Source: Desulfotignum sp.
GTDB lineage: Bacteria > Desulfobacterota > Desulfobacteria > Desulfobacterales > Desulfobacteraceae
NCBI GenBank assembly: GCA_011390335.1
Contig: JAABSO010000002.1
Location: 62,001 to 126,000, forward strand
Direction of reading: 5' to 3'
DNA length: 64,000 nucleotides
In this document: piece by piece, positions 9,421 through 18,581 of the stretch
Layout: every line of letters starts with the position of its first letter
How positions within the stretch are numbered: position 1 is the stretch's first letter
The notes under the pieces: generated by a model
What the model saw: the letters and a program-made list of their open reading frames with translations, nothing else
The model's database searches: none
What the model was told of the DNA's origin: nothing
Made by a program: the position numbers and the translations under genes

Positions 9421-10026
9421 TTATTCGATCTCACAATAAACACAGGGATTGAATTCATACAGCGGGGAAGCTGATCTCATTCTGTTTCGATCCATGGTCA
9501 TCAATTTTGGGCTTATGATACTGGCCCCCTTCAATACAGCAATCAATGCTCCGATCTTTTCCCTGAGCCCATGATGTCCACATACAGCTCCTATTCTCGC
9601 CCCGGAAATCACATTGTGAACACAGCTGTCTCTCAGTTCTTGGATTAGTGCCGGCATTTTCTCCCAGTTCGGTTCTCCCATTTTGTGAAACAGGTGAAGT
9701 ATGGCCCAGATGGTGTCCCATTTTCCGGATTGGATGGCATTTGTTGTCAGAACCCGGGAAATATTGGGCATTTCAAAGACCTCGCCAGGTTGCATCAACA
9801 TAATCCTGGAGTCCCACTCTCCGCACTTTGAGGAGCGAACAGGCAGCAGCAGTTTCCATTCCCACAGTTCCAGCAGAACTTCCCCAGTTGATGGGCCGGC
9901 AGCTGCTTGAACAGCATCATAATTGATGGTATCTTTTTCCACCGCATTTACAAGCACACTGCAAATCGAATCCAGGTCGGTGGAATCTTTGATCACGGAA
10001 CGTATGGCTTGTTTGATATTGTCCAT
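9421..10026 (-). CDS. Hypothetical protein, 201 residues
   Basis: I do not recognise the family. The protein is mixed in composition with no signal peptide or membrane segment, and has scattered Cys and His (for example CGHHG near residue 150 and CVYC near the end). The ribosome site is weak. The first 21 codons have a close, truncated copy at 17820-17885, with the same layout relative to a dispersed repeat, so the gene belongs to a duplicated module of the accessory region. Confidence 0.5.
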   Translation of the reverse strand: MDNIKQAIRSVIKDSTDLDSICSVLVNAVEKDTINYDAVQAAAGPSTGEVLLELWEWKLLLPVRSSKCGEWDSRIMLMQPGEVFEMPNISRVLTTNAIQSGKWDTIWAILHLFHKMGEPNWEKMPALIQELRDSCVHNVISGARIGAVCGHHGLREKIGALIAVLKGASIISPKLMTMDRNRMRSASPLYEFNPCVYCEIE

Positions 10027-10177
10027 TTTCTAATGACACCACGGTCCCAAAAAAAATGAAAATATTTGGATTGCTTTGAGTGAGCTGACGAATATGCTGA
10101 GCTAAATGTGTGATTCAGTTGTCATTATAAAGTCAAGAGGGGCAGATGAACTGGCTGAGCGGGTTGTTGATAGTAAA

Positions 10178-10236
10178 GGTATCCATTTTTTTTCACTGCT
10201 GTGAATACTCACGCAGGGATAATTATACTTAACTCG
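10178..10236 (+). repeat. Dispersed repeat, copy 1
   Basis: GGTATCC at 10178-10184 and GGATAATTAT from 10217, ending TTAACTC. It lies between the 201-residue gene and the mltB-type gene. The family is described in the findings. Confidence 0.6.
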
Positions 10237-10352
10237 GAACAACTGGATTTCTCTTGTTGATAACCTTTATTACCTCATCCACCATGGCAATCTTTTTCAC
10301 CACCATTCCGCCTTTTCAAACGCTTGATTTTTATCTTGACTAAAATTGGCCT

Positions 10353-10392
10353 CCTCTGATACAAGCCCAACATGTTGTGCTTGTATCAGAGG
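10353..10392. repeat. 40-base near-perfect palindrome
   Basis: CCTCTGATACAAGC (10353-10366) pairs perfectly with 10379-10392, and the centre CAACATGTTG is itself palindromic, leaving one mismatch in the whole 40 bases. It stands about 140 bases before the transglycosylase gene. It could be a terminator for upstream transcription, a recombination site or an operator; no U-run follows. Confidence 0.7.
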
Positions 10393-10532
10393 AAGAATGA
10401 TATTGGAAAGTTAAGAAATTTTTGATACTTTGTTTACCCAAAAGCAAGTTCTTTTCCCTCCTATCCCTCAGCCAGTGATCTTGCGGCAGAAGGTGCACGG
10501 TCAGCGGCAAACAATGGCAAACAAGGAGGAAT

Positions 10533-11726
10533 ATGAAAAAGTGTGTGCTCACCATAGTGGGAATCCTGTTCCTGGTCCTGCCGGGAGGCGCTTGGGGGGA
10601 AGATTTTCGTCAGTGGCTGGAGGACTTTTATCCTCAGGTGGCCAATGAAGGGATCAGCCGGGCCACCTGGGAGACTGCCTTTGACGGCATTGATCAACCA
10701 GATGCCAGGGTGCTGGATAAGGCTCGCTTTCAGCCTGAATTTACTGTAGAAATTTGGGAATACCTCGATTCCCGGGTCACCCCGTTGAGTATCGAGCGAG
10801 GCCTGCGGATGGAGCGCTATTACGCCCAGATTCTTGCGGCGGTAGAGAACCGTTTCAGGGTTGAGGCCAAGGTTTTGCTCGCCATTTGGTCGATGGAATC
10901 TGCCTACGGGGCAATTTTCGATAAACCCGAGCGGCTGCATTACGTCCCACAGGCCCTCGCGACTCTGGCCTATGCCGATCCAAAACGGAAAAATTTTGCT
11001 GAAAAACAACTTGTTGCCGTTTTGCAGATTCTCCAGGCCGGCGATGTCGGGCGACAGCACCTGATCGGTTCCTGGGCTGGCGCCATGGGCCACACCCAAT
11101 TCATTCCCACCAGTTACCTGGCCTATGCGGTAGACATGGACGGCAATGGCCGTCGGGATATCTGGAACTCGGTGCCCGACGCCTTGGCCACTGCCGCCAA
11201 TCTTCTTCACAGCAATGGCTGGCAGAGCGGCAAAACCTGGGGGTACGAGGTTATCCTCCCGGCGGGTGGAGAGCGTTGGCTGGACGAAACCAGAATCCTC
11301 GCCGACTGGCAGAAGGCGGATTTTTTCCGAACCGGGGGAAGAACCTTCCCCCGCCCGGATGATCGGGCGGTGCTTAAACTTCCGGCAGGCAAGGAAGGGC
11401 CGGCATTTTTGGTGTTGAGAAATTTTTTTGTCCTCAAGCGCTACAATAACGCCGATGCCTACGCCCTGGCGGTAGGACTGCTATCCGACCGGCTGGCCGG
11501 CAGCAAGGGGTTGGTGCAGCCCTGGCCTCGTCCGCCGGGGACCTTGAACGGGGAGGAAAAGTTCCTCCTTCAGGAGCTGCTCAAGAAAAAAGGTTATTAT
11601 TCCGGAGAGATTGACGGCCTCTTTGGCGAAGCGAGCAGTGCGGCAATCAGAATCTTTCAAGAAGAGATCGGTATGCCGGCGGACGGTAAGCCTTCGCTGG
11701 AGATGCTTGATACCCTTCGCCAATAA
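10533..11726 (+). CDS. MltB-family lytic murein transglycosylase with peptidoglycan-binding domain
   Basis: Cleaves the MurNAc-GlcNAc bond of peptidoglycan to give anhydro-muropeptides. 397 residues. There is a signal peptide (MKKCVLTIVGILFLVLPGGAWG), then the SLT/MltB domain at about 25-325. The catalytic glutamate is in WSMESAYG (E122), followed by the signature GSWAGAMGHTQFIPTSYL. A PG_binding_1 domain (about 335-397, GYYSGEIDGLFGEASSAAIRIFQ) closes the protein. ATG 10533 follows AAGGAGG. GC and codon use look higher than in the flanking spacers. It stands alone, flanked by repeat copies 1 and 2. Confidence 0.9.
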   Translation: MKKCVLTIVGILFLVLPGGAWGEDFRQWLEDFYPQVANEGISRATWETAFDGIDQPDARVLDKARFQPEFTVEIWEYLDSRVTPLSIERGLRMERYYAQILAAVENRFRVEAKVLLAIWSMESAYGAIFDKPERLHYVPQALATLAYADPKRKNFAEKQLVAVLQILQAGDVGRQHLIGSWAGAMGHTQFIPTSYLAYAVDMDGNGRRDIWNSVPDALATAANLLHSNGWQSGKTWGYEVILPAGGERWLDETRILADWQKADFFRTGGRTFPRPDDRAVLKLPAGKEGPAFLVLRNFFVLKRYNNADAYALAVGLLSDRLAGSKGLVQPWPRPPGTLNGEEKFLLQELLKKKGYYSGEIDGLFGEASSAAIRIFQEEIGMPADGKPSLEMLDTLRQ

Positions 11727-11748
11727 CCCCTGTCGCCTAAGGTGAAAA

Positions 11749-11790
11749 AGACCGGTCTCTTCCCCGGAAAGGGGGAGGAGACGGCCTTGG
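11749..11790 (+). terminator. Hairpin after the transglycosylase gene
   Basis: A GC-rich inverted repeat (GGTCTCTTCCCC against GGGGGAGGAGAC, imperfect) 22 bases after the stop. The run that follows is only weakly T-rich. Confidence 0.4.
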
Positions 11791-12013
11791 ATTTATTGTA
11801 ATCCATCAATGAGCTGGATAAATCCTTGTGCCCCATGCTTCAGTTACAAGTTACGGCGCTCAGGTTGCCTCCCGGCATTGCCCTCCGAACTGGTAGAGGT
11901 ATAATAACAGAACCTGTGATTATAAAAAAGGACTTGACAATTTGAAAAAAATGTAGCAATTTGGAAATGAAATAAGTATTTGAAATAATAAGAAAAATCA
12001 AGATTTGTTACGT

Positions 12014-12090
12014 ACAAGGATAATTATCTGCAACTCCGTCTTCACCCCACATCATACCTGCCAGTACTGATTTTTTTTGCAAATCAGATC
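12014..12090 (+). repeat. Dispersed repeat, copy 2 (right half)
   Basis: GGATAATTATCTG at 12018 followed by about 60 bases that resemble the sequence after copy 4 at 18093 (CAACTC, CACCCCA, CTGCCAGT, GCAAATC in the same order). The left half is not recognisable. The rest of the 11.79-12.29 kb spacer is AT-rich with no gene seen. Confidence 0.5.
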
Positions 12091-12287
12091 TGGACAGCAA
12101 TACTTTACACATTCGGGGGTCTGCTTTTCCTCAAAATAGAGCTTTTTTATATAGGAGCTATGAATGCGATAGCTATCATTTACAAGTTTAACCGATCCAA
12201 AAGCTCCTCTTAAAATATTTAAGATACTATATTTTCGGTTAATTGAACTGATACTGTTTTCGTACTTTATGCCTTTGCTTTTGTAGG

Positions 12288-14900
12288 TTAAATGCGTGTC
12301 ACTATTGTCCGATATTTTTCAAGGATTTGACTCATAACGGGTTCAAGTTCATTGGGTTGAATGACCAATAGATCCCCTTGTTGTGCCCTTGAAAAAATAG
12401 TATCCACAGCCTTTTCCGGTTCCGGGACAATTTCAATATTTTCTTTTTTAAAACCACACTGAATCAATCCCTTATAAACCAAGTCCGGGGTTTCCCCAAT
12501 GGGTCTGTTTCGTGGATCAAAATCAGTCAGCAGGATATAATCGTATACTAAAGCCAGTGCTTTTCCATAGTCAATGATCTGCTCGGTGGTTCTGTTCCCG
12601 GTCCCATGGCACAGGGCGACCTTTCTTCCGGGTGAAAGTCGCGGCAATAACCTGTGCATGGCACGAGCAGATTCCGGATTATGGCCGTAATCCAATAGAA
12701 CTTTGTATTTCTGGAAATCAAATAAGTTCATGCGGCCAGGATTTTGATTCGGCGTAGGATAAAATGTCATAATTCCATTTCGAATCTGATCAATGGGGAT
12801 GTTTACACCATGCAGGGCAGCTATCGCAGCAAGGGTGTTTGAGATATTAAAATCTATCATTCCGTCGAAAGTAATGGGTATTTGTTCAAGGGTGCAAATA
12901 TTGATATCCAATTCACTATCCCTGATAATGACGTTTCGTTCGACGAGCGTGACAGCGATTCCACCATTTTTTATATGCGCTTTAATCTTTTGATTATTTT
13001 CGTCCAAAGAAAATAAAATAATATTTCCATTGGCACGATCAAGAATTGTCATGGTCGTTTCGTCATCTGCATTTAAAACAGAAAACCCTGTCTTTTTGAC
13101 AACCTCTATGACAGTGGATTTTGTCATGCACAGATCTTCCTGGGATTCTATCCAGTCACTGCCCAGGTGATCCGTTCCAATGTTCAGCACAACACCCACA
13201 TCAACTTCTTTGACGCCAAGACCTCGTCTTGCGATGCCCCCACGGGCAACTTCCAGGACAATGTGATTCACTGATGGTTCCCTGAGGACAATACCGGCAC
13301 CCTCCGGGCCGCTGTAATCTCCGGATAAAATTGGTTTCCCGTCAACTATAACACCGGTAGTGCAAGTCAGGCCTACCATTTTTCCTGAATATTTGAGTGT
13401 ATGGGCAATGAGTTTGCAGGTTGTTGTTTTGCCATTTGTTCCGGTCACAGCTAAAACCGGAATTTTTTCATAACCCATGGGGAAGAGCATATCCACAACC
13501 GGCTTTGCAACATTCCTGGGTTGCCCTTTTGTGGGTTCAAGATGCATTCTGAAACCTGGTGCGGCATTCACTTCAACCACTTTAAGGCCAGAGGACTCAA
13601 GGGGCAGTGAAATGTCTTTTGCCAGCACATCAACACCCACACAATCCAGCCCGATGATCTGGGCGGCCCGTTCAGCCATGAAACGGATATCCGGGCTGAC
13701 CTCATCAGTAACATCTGTGGCAGTCCCTCCTTGGCTGAGATTGGCAGTGGTTTTAAGATAGACCACCTCCTGTTTACCTGGCACTGTATTTATTGAACGG
13801 CCTCTTAAGGCTAAAAGCCTTTGGGTCATGTCATCGACTTCAATCTGTGTCAGCACCTTTTCATGTCCAAAACCGCGCAGTGGATCGGAGTTAACAGCTT
13901 GAATCAAATCATGGATGGTGGATCTTCCATCTCCTGTGACATGGGCCGGTTCTCTTTTTGCCGCAGCAATAAATTCTCCGTTGATGACCAGAAGACGGAA
14001 ATCGCCGCCCTTGACATACTCTTCGACAATAACTTCGGGGTGGTAAGCAAACGCCGTATGAAAGGCCATCTTCAATTGTTCAGGATCGGTAACATTAATC
14101 GTGGACCCATTGCCATGATTCCCCACATCCGGCTTGACAACAACGGCAGTGCCAAGGTTTTCAAAAACTAAGAGAGCCTCTTCCTCGGAAGATACCACCT
14201 CGCCCTCAGGAACCGGTATTCCAGCTCTTTTTAAATAGGTTTTCACTCGGGTCTTTTCGTCAGCAGTTTCCACGGCAATGGCTGAGGTATTACAGGTTAT
14301 AGATGCTTGAATCTGTTTTTGATGCGCACCATAACCCAATTGGATATGGCTGTCTTGGTTCAGCCGGATAAATGGAATCCCTCTGGATTCCGCCTCTTTA
14401 ACAATACTCCAGGTCGTGGGTCCAAGCATATGGTCTTCCCGCAAAATCTTGAGATCGGACACCGCCTGCTTGATATCGAAATGGTTTTCCTGGGCAACGG
14501 CTTCAAACAGAGATACGGCAATTTTGGCCGCTTTTAAGCCCACGGATTCCACAATGTATCGAAAGACCACAATATAAAACCCCTTTTGTGATGTATCCAG
14601 GGTTTTGCCGTATCCGACGTTCATCCCAGCCAAACATTGAAGTTCAATGGCAATATGTTCAATAATATGACCGGCCCAGGTTCCTCTCTGAAGCCGTGTG
14701 ATAAAGCCTCCAGGTTTCCCGATGGAGCAGCCGTGTTCTTGAAGCGTTGGCATCAGTGTCAATAATCGGTCTGAAAACCCGTCTATTTTATCTGATGGCA
14801 GATTCTCATAGGCTTTAATATCCAGGACCATAAATATGGCGGTATGCCGCGTATGTCTATTGGGGCCGCGTAATGCTCTCAGTTCTTTAATCTCAATCAT
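12288..14900 (-). CDS. cphA: Cyanophycin synthetase
   Basis: Polymerises aspartate and arginine into cyanophycin granules, using ATP. About 870 residues, the usual CphA1 length. The order is N-terminal domain (RALRGPN near the start), an ATP-grasp domain in the middle (VVVKPDVGNHGNG, VVEVNAAPGFRMH), then a Mur-ligase-like domain with P-loop AVTGTNGKTTTCKL near residue 490 and LLDYGHNPES. I chose the ATG at 14900, which has AAGGGG upstream and fits the family N-terminus. An in-frame ATG at 14918 overlaps the cphB stop. It is the last gene of a three-gene operon for making and degrading cyanophycin. Confidence 0.93.
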   Translation of the reverse strand: MIEIKELRALRGPNRHTRHTAIFMVLDIKAYENLPSDKIDGFSDRLLTLMPTLQEHGCSIGKPGGFITRLQRGTWAGHIIEHIAIELQCLAGMNVGYGKTLDTSQKGFYIVVFRYIVESVGLKAAKIAVSLFEAVAQENHFDIKQAVSDLKILREDHMLGPTTWSIVKEAESRGIPFIRLNQDSHIQLGYGAHQKQIQASITCNTSAIAVETADEKTRVKTYLKRAGIPVPEGEVVSSEEEALLVFENLGTAVVVKPDVGNHGNGSTINVTDPEQLKMAFHTAFAYHPEVIVEEYVKGGDFRLLVINGEFIAAAKREPAHVTGDGRSTIHDLIQAVNSDPLRGFGHEKVLTQIEVDDMTQRLLALRGRSINTVPGKQEVVYLKTTANLSQGGTATDVTDEVSPDIRFMAERAAQIIGLDCVGVDVLAKDISLPLESSGLKVVEVNAAPGFRMHLEPTKGQPRNVAKPVVDMLFPMGYEKIPVLAVTGTNGKTTTCKLIAHTLKYSGKMVGLTCTTGVIVDGKPILSGDYSGPEGAGIVLREPSVNHIVLEVARGGIARRGLGVKEVDVGVVLNIGTDHLGSDWIESQEDLCMTKSTVIEVVKKTGFSVLNADDETTMTILDRANGNIILFSLDENNQKIKAHIKNGGIAVTLVERNVIIRDSELDINICTLEQIPITFDGMIDFNISNTLAAIAALHGVNIPIDQIRNGIMTFYPTPNQNPGRMNLFDFQKYKVLLDYGHNPESARAMHRLLPRLSPGRKVALCHGTGNRTTEQIIDYGKALALVYDYILLTDFDPRNRPIGETPDLVYKGLIQCGFKKENIEIVPEPEKAVDTIFSRAQQGDLLVIQPNELEPVMSQILEKYRTIVTRI

Positions 14901-14917
14901 ATATTCCCCTTCAATCA

Positions 14918-15736
14918 TTACGACACTGGCGTAAGAAACCGTCTTTTTTTGAAATCATATCCATATCCATCCACTAACGAATGAATGCGGACGTTTTCTA
15001 CGGCAATCGGTTCTCCCGGCTTAATATTCATTATATTGGAATACCCGATACCGCTTCCATCAACAATAATCACCTGGCCTGTACCCACAATTTCGGCAAC
15101 TCCGTCTCCCTTGAGAACAACCCCGCAATCTTCACCAATACCCACACCGATACAGGCTGGATTGGAGGTGACAATCTGAATCAACCGTCCGATACGGCCC
15201 CTTGCCATAAAATGGGTATCAAAAATGATATTACCCACAAAACCAAATCCAGGTGTTGACAGGACACTGCCTTTGAACAGCCCTTCTTCACTTTTGCCTT
15301 CATAAATCATGGTATCGGAAAACACGGCAGCACCGGCACTGGTGCCTGCGATAAGCGCGCCATTTTCCAGACGCGCCTGTATGGCATCAAGTACCTTTGT
15401 CCCTCCCATAATGGTTGTCAGCCGTAACTGGTCTCCACCCGTAAAGAAAATCAAGTCAAGATCTGCGATTTTTGCGGCTGACTTTCTGTCGTTTGCCTGG
15501 ATTCTTTCTTTAATATTAAATATGTCTATCCTGGACGCACCAAGAGATGAAAACACTCTATGATAATCTTTGCCCCGCTGTTCAGGATCTTCACTTGCCG
15601 TGGTGATGATACCGACCTGGCAATCTTTTTTGCCGATTTCAAGAACCACCCGCTTGAGTACGATCAATTCATTTGCCTTGTCTTCATTGCCGCCGATTGC
15701 AATCAGGCGACCCAGAAATAAAGGATTTAATGTCAT
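14918..15736 (-). CDS. cphB: Cyanophycinase
   Basis: Peptidase of family S51 that releases beta-Asp-Arg dipeptides from cyanophycin. 272 residues. The nucleophile is in ALIAGTSAGAAVFS (S133), preceded by DLIFFTGGDQLRL, both typical of cyanophycinase. Start ATG 15736 overlaps the stop of the preceding peptidase gene, and the stop lies against cphA. Translational coupling of degrading and synthesising enzymes suggests regulation at the activity level. Confidence 0.92.
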   Translation of the reverse strand: MTLNPLFLGRLIAIGGNEDKANELIVLKRVVLEIGKKDCQVGIITTASEDPEQRGKDYHRVFSSLGASRIDIFNIKERIQANDRKSAAKIADLDLIFFTGGDQLRLTTIMGGTKVLDAIQARLENGALIAGTSAGAAVFSDTMIYEGKSEEGLFKGSVLSTPGFGFVGNIIFDTHFMARGRIGRLIQIVTSNPACIGVGIGEDCGVVLKGDGVAEIVGTGQVIIVDGSGIGYSNIMNIKPGEPIAVENVRIHSLVDGYGYDFKKRRFLTPVS

Positions 15737-16539
15737 TAGTATTTATTCTCCGTCATATGCGACCATGCCATGCCATTGCGGGCATTTGATGCAAATCCAT
15801 TCCGGGTTAAAATGATGAGTCCGATATCGACACGCAGGTCAAACAAAGTGATGGCCTTATGTGCGGCGTCAACTAGACTCATGCTGTTTTCCAACCAGGT
15901 GTAAACCTCTTTTGCAAGAAGCCTAAGTGCAATGAATTCACCATCCCCGGTGCAGGCGACAGCGCCTGATGCACCACAGAACAGACCGCATCCTGGCAAC
16001 GGCACATCCCCCACCCGCCCCATGGCAGATTTTTCAAGTCCTCCTGAACTTAACGCCGCGGCAAAAGTTATCCCATCAAAAGCAACCGCTCCCACGGTAT
16101 CACATGATGTTTCGGACGTTTCTATTGGGTCGGAACCATTTAAATCTGCAACCGGAATATGATGTTCTTTGGCAAAGATTCTGGCCCCGTCTCCCACCAG
16201 GAGAATATGCGGAGAATAACGTAACACCCCATGGGCTATATCAATCGGGTTTTTAATATTTTCCACACAGGCTACCGCTCCGAATTCATTGCTACTCGTC
16301 ATACATGATGCATCAAGCTGCATGGTGCGGCCATCAATTCTCAACTTTGAACCTGAACCGGCATTAAACCGGGGGTCATCTTCTAAAACCTTCACAGCAT
16401 CAACAACAGCAGCCAAAGCGGTTCCTCCATTTGTCATCAGGTCCATTCCCCTGCTGGCGGCAGAATCTGTTCCTGAAAAATCATTGGGATTCGAGCCTGC
16501 TCCCCCATGGGTTAGAATCGCACGTTGAAAGTCTGGCAC
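15736..16539 (-). CDS. Isoaspartyl peptidase/L-asparaginase (plant-type, Ntn hydrolase)
   Basis: Hydrolyses beta-aspartyl dipeptides, here presumably the beta-Asp-Arg released by cyanophycinase. 267 residues. The N-terminal HGGAG motif is present, and the autoprocessing site is at CDTVGAVAFDG with T148 as the nucleophile of the mature beta subunit. The following GGLEKSAMGRVGDVPLPGCGLFC is the usual substrate loop. It is first in the operon, and its stop overlaps the cphB start. The assignment as IaaA-like is firm at family level; substrate is inferred from context. Confidence 0.88.
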   Translation of the reverse strand: MPDFQRAILTHGGAGSNPNDFSGTDSAASRGMDLMTNGGTALAAVVDAVKVLEDDPRFNAGSGSKLRIDGRTMQLDASCMTSSNEFGAVACVENIKNPIDIAHGVLRYSPHILLVGDGARIFAKEHHIPVADLNGSDPIETSETSCDTVGAVAFDGITFAAALSSGGLEKSAMGRVGDVPLPGCGLFCGASGAVACTGDGEFIALRLLAKEVYTWLENSMSLVDAAHKAITLFDLRVDIGLIILTRNGFASNARNGMAWSHMTENKY

Positions 16540-16835
16540 CGATTTTCTCCAATTTAATTTTTTTTAACACCTTAGACAAAGTGAGCTACTGTATGGTAGG
16601 CTTTTATCTTTGTGTATGCAAGCGATTTAAAAAACCGAGATTACAAGTCGGAAAGGATTGTTCGTTAACCCCGAAAAGTTCTCAACGGAAATTTGGCAAA
16701 TGGAAAAGTGATCCTATCAGGTTTTGAATGTGGGGTTCAAAAATGATATTTAGCCCCTATGATTTGATCTTCCAGTGTTCACTATTAGGGCAAGCTAACT
16801 CTTGCAGATCTTACAACAACAATTCCTCAGCCAAC
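16540..16835. other. Spacer with a repeat fragment
   Basis: AT-rich region upstream of the cyanophycin operon and presumably its promoter. At 16712-16735 it contains a fragment resembling the left arm of the dispersed repeat (TATCAGGTTTTGAATGT). Confidence 0.35.
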
Positions 16836-16933
16836 CGACACTACCAGGTTTTGATTAGAAACGGTATCTTAAATTTTTTCAGTCCCTGAATTCTCATGCA
16901 GTGGATAATTGTTGTTGAGCAAGAAAAATTAAG
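16836..16933 (+). repeat. Dispersed repeat, copy 3
   Basis: Left arm CGACACTACCAGGTTTTG, GGTATC at 16863, GGATAATT at 16903-16910, then GAGCAAGAAAAAT as in copies 11 and 12. Confidence 0.6.
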
Positions 16934-16962
16934 TAACTTAGCGGATCCGGTTGGTCAACAAG

Positions 16963-17433
16963 TTAAACGTCACCCTTGTTGCCGCGGACCCAGCGCGGAG
17001 GATAGACCCACCAGGCAATGGCCACCAGTAGGCCGAATACTGTGTAGATGGTTGTGAACACCCAGCTTGGGGCTTGGTAAAAGATTAGCCACTGTACCCA
17101 ATATTCAATAAAGCCACGCTCGTAGCCGCTGGCTCCGGCCCGTTGCCGCAGCCAAGATTCAAGAGTGGTGAGAGAGCAGACTTGTCCCAACCAGGCCTGA
17201 AAAACAACAAACGCGATCGTGGTCAGATGAGCAAGGCGAAACCAAGGCGAGTTGACCCAAGACCATCTCGCAAAGCGGTTGCCAACAAGTGTGAGGAGCA
17301 GGCCTCCCACTACGAAAAGAATGACGCCGAGATGTACAACAAGGACAACATCGGCCAGGAGTTGATATGGCACTCGGATGACGTCGCCTGACAAGTTAAT
17401 GTGGCTTTCTGGAGCAAAATTTTGTGGTGTCAT
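16963..17433 (-). CDS. DUF2784 family membrane protein
   Basis: 156 residues with four hydrophobic segments at about 24-48, 65-85, 108-125 and 128-148. The segments VVLVVHLGVILFVVGG and WSWVNSPWFRLAHL and the CSLTTLE motif are typical of DUF2784, a family of unknown function. ATG 17433 is taken as the start; a start a little downstream is possible. It lies between repeat copies 3 and 4 together with a tiny lysine-rich gene. Confidence 0.8.
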   Translation of the reverse strand: MTPQNFAPESHINLSGDVIRVPYQLLADVVLVVHLGVILFVVGGLLLTLVGNRFARWSWVNSPWFRLAHLTTIAFVVFQAWLGQVCSLTTLESWLRQRAGASGYERGFIEYWVQWLIFYQAPSWVFTTIYTVFGLLVAIAWWVYPPRWVRGNKGDV

Positions 17434-17585
17434 CAGTCATGTCAGTTCTCCATTTCAAGCTGATTATCAGATTTCGTTATCGCACCCTGAATTTTTTTAG
17501 TCCTTTTGCCGAATATTGACCATTATCAAGAAAAAGTCCTGAATGCAACCAGCGATTCATAGTTGCATTCGTTTTAGCAAACGGG

Positions 17586-17729
17586 TTAATCTTCAGGAGG
17601 AGAGATGTTCTCATTTTCCGCAACAGGATTGTTTTTTTTCTCCAGTTTGCGTTGCTTTTTTTCTTCTTTTTTCTTTTTCTTTGCCATTTCTTTCTGGCGC
17701 TTTTCAAATGAATAGTTTGGCTTGAACAT
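17586..17729 (-). CDS. Small Lys/Glu-rich protein
   Basis: 47 residues beginning MFKPNYSFEKRQKEMAKKKK, then almost entirely K, E and R with an acidic end. Short proteins with a PNYS-(F/Y)-EKRQ start and a charged helix occur widely in Proteobacteria; no function is known to me. ATG 17729 has GAGGA 9 bases upstream. A longer in-frame start at 17780 lacks a ribosome site. Confidence 0.6.
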   Translation of the reverse strand: MFKPNYSFEKRQKEMAKKKKKEEKKQRKLEKKNNPVAENENISPPED

Positions 17730-17819
17730 GATTAAATCCTCATTAATGTTTTGTGTTTGACGTAAAAAGGGGAGAAACATTCCGCATCTGCATGCCTCGG
17801 CCGCATACGAAAGCGCGCC

Positions 17820-17885
17820 TCAGATCGAGTCAATTTCGGTGGTGTCTTTGATCACGGACCGTATGGCTTGTTTGATATTGTTCAT
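17820..17885 (-). pseudogene. Truncated copy of the 5' end of the 201-residue gene
   Basis: 21 codons beginning MNNIKQAIRSVIKD then a TGA. Of the 21 residues, 17 equal the start of the protein encoded at 9421-10026. Upstream sequence and the position of a dispersed repeat (copy 4) about 160 bases away also correspond, so this is a truncated duplicate of that module. Confidence 0.6.
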
Positions 17886-18041
17886 TTATAGAGGATAGCA
17901 CAGCCCCGCTCAGATTGGCAATATTCGGATTGGGTTGACTTGATCAAACGGAGGGCTGAATGTATGTTGCCAAAATACATCAGTCAATTGTCAGAGTGGA
18001 AAACCGGGAAAATTTCGGATGAACTGCTTGTGTTGTTTTGT

Positions 18042-18165
18042 ACATCATATTGGTATCATTGATGAAATGGTCCCTGAAAAATTTTTGGAATTGGATAATT
18101 ATCTGTAACTCGATCCCCACCCCAACATTACATCTGCCAGTCCTTCCTTTTAGCAAATCGGGTCA
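18042..18165 (+). repeat. Dispersed repeat, copy 4
   Basis: GGTATC at 18052, GGTCCCTGAAAAATTTTTGG, GGATAATTATCTG at 18093, then about 60 bases shared imperfectly with copy 2. The rest of the 17.89-18.58 kb spacer shows nothing else. Confidence 0.6.
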
Positions 18166-18581
18166 GGGCAAGATATAGACATAATGTGAGGTCCAATATG
18201 AGAAAAGTATCATAGATAGGGATGACGTAATGTCTCAATTGAATATCGAACGAGCGAGTTTTCATGGTGAATGGAATTACAAAATAATGCCTCAAGACGT
18301 TTTACCTGTCTCGTGATATTTGGATATTTTATTTTGACTTAATGCTTTGGTGTCGATTTATATTCATTTTCAGATATCCATTTACCGGATCGCTGCTTCC
18401 TTGACTCTGCCGCTGTTGCGACACCCGGCCCCGGCTGCTATACTTGGGATATGCATGTTCAGAGATTTTCCCCTCATAAAATATTCCGCAAAACTTGACT
18501 AACAGGTCCAGAATGCCGATATTAGCAAATCAATATGATTGTTACAAGCCTCAGAGAAATAAGGAGATGAAATAAATATTT

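Noticed and set aside
17477..17707. Lys-rich minus-strand ORF of 76 codons
   Set aside because: It is an alternative frame of the 47-residue gene at 17586-17729, which has the better start and ribosome site.
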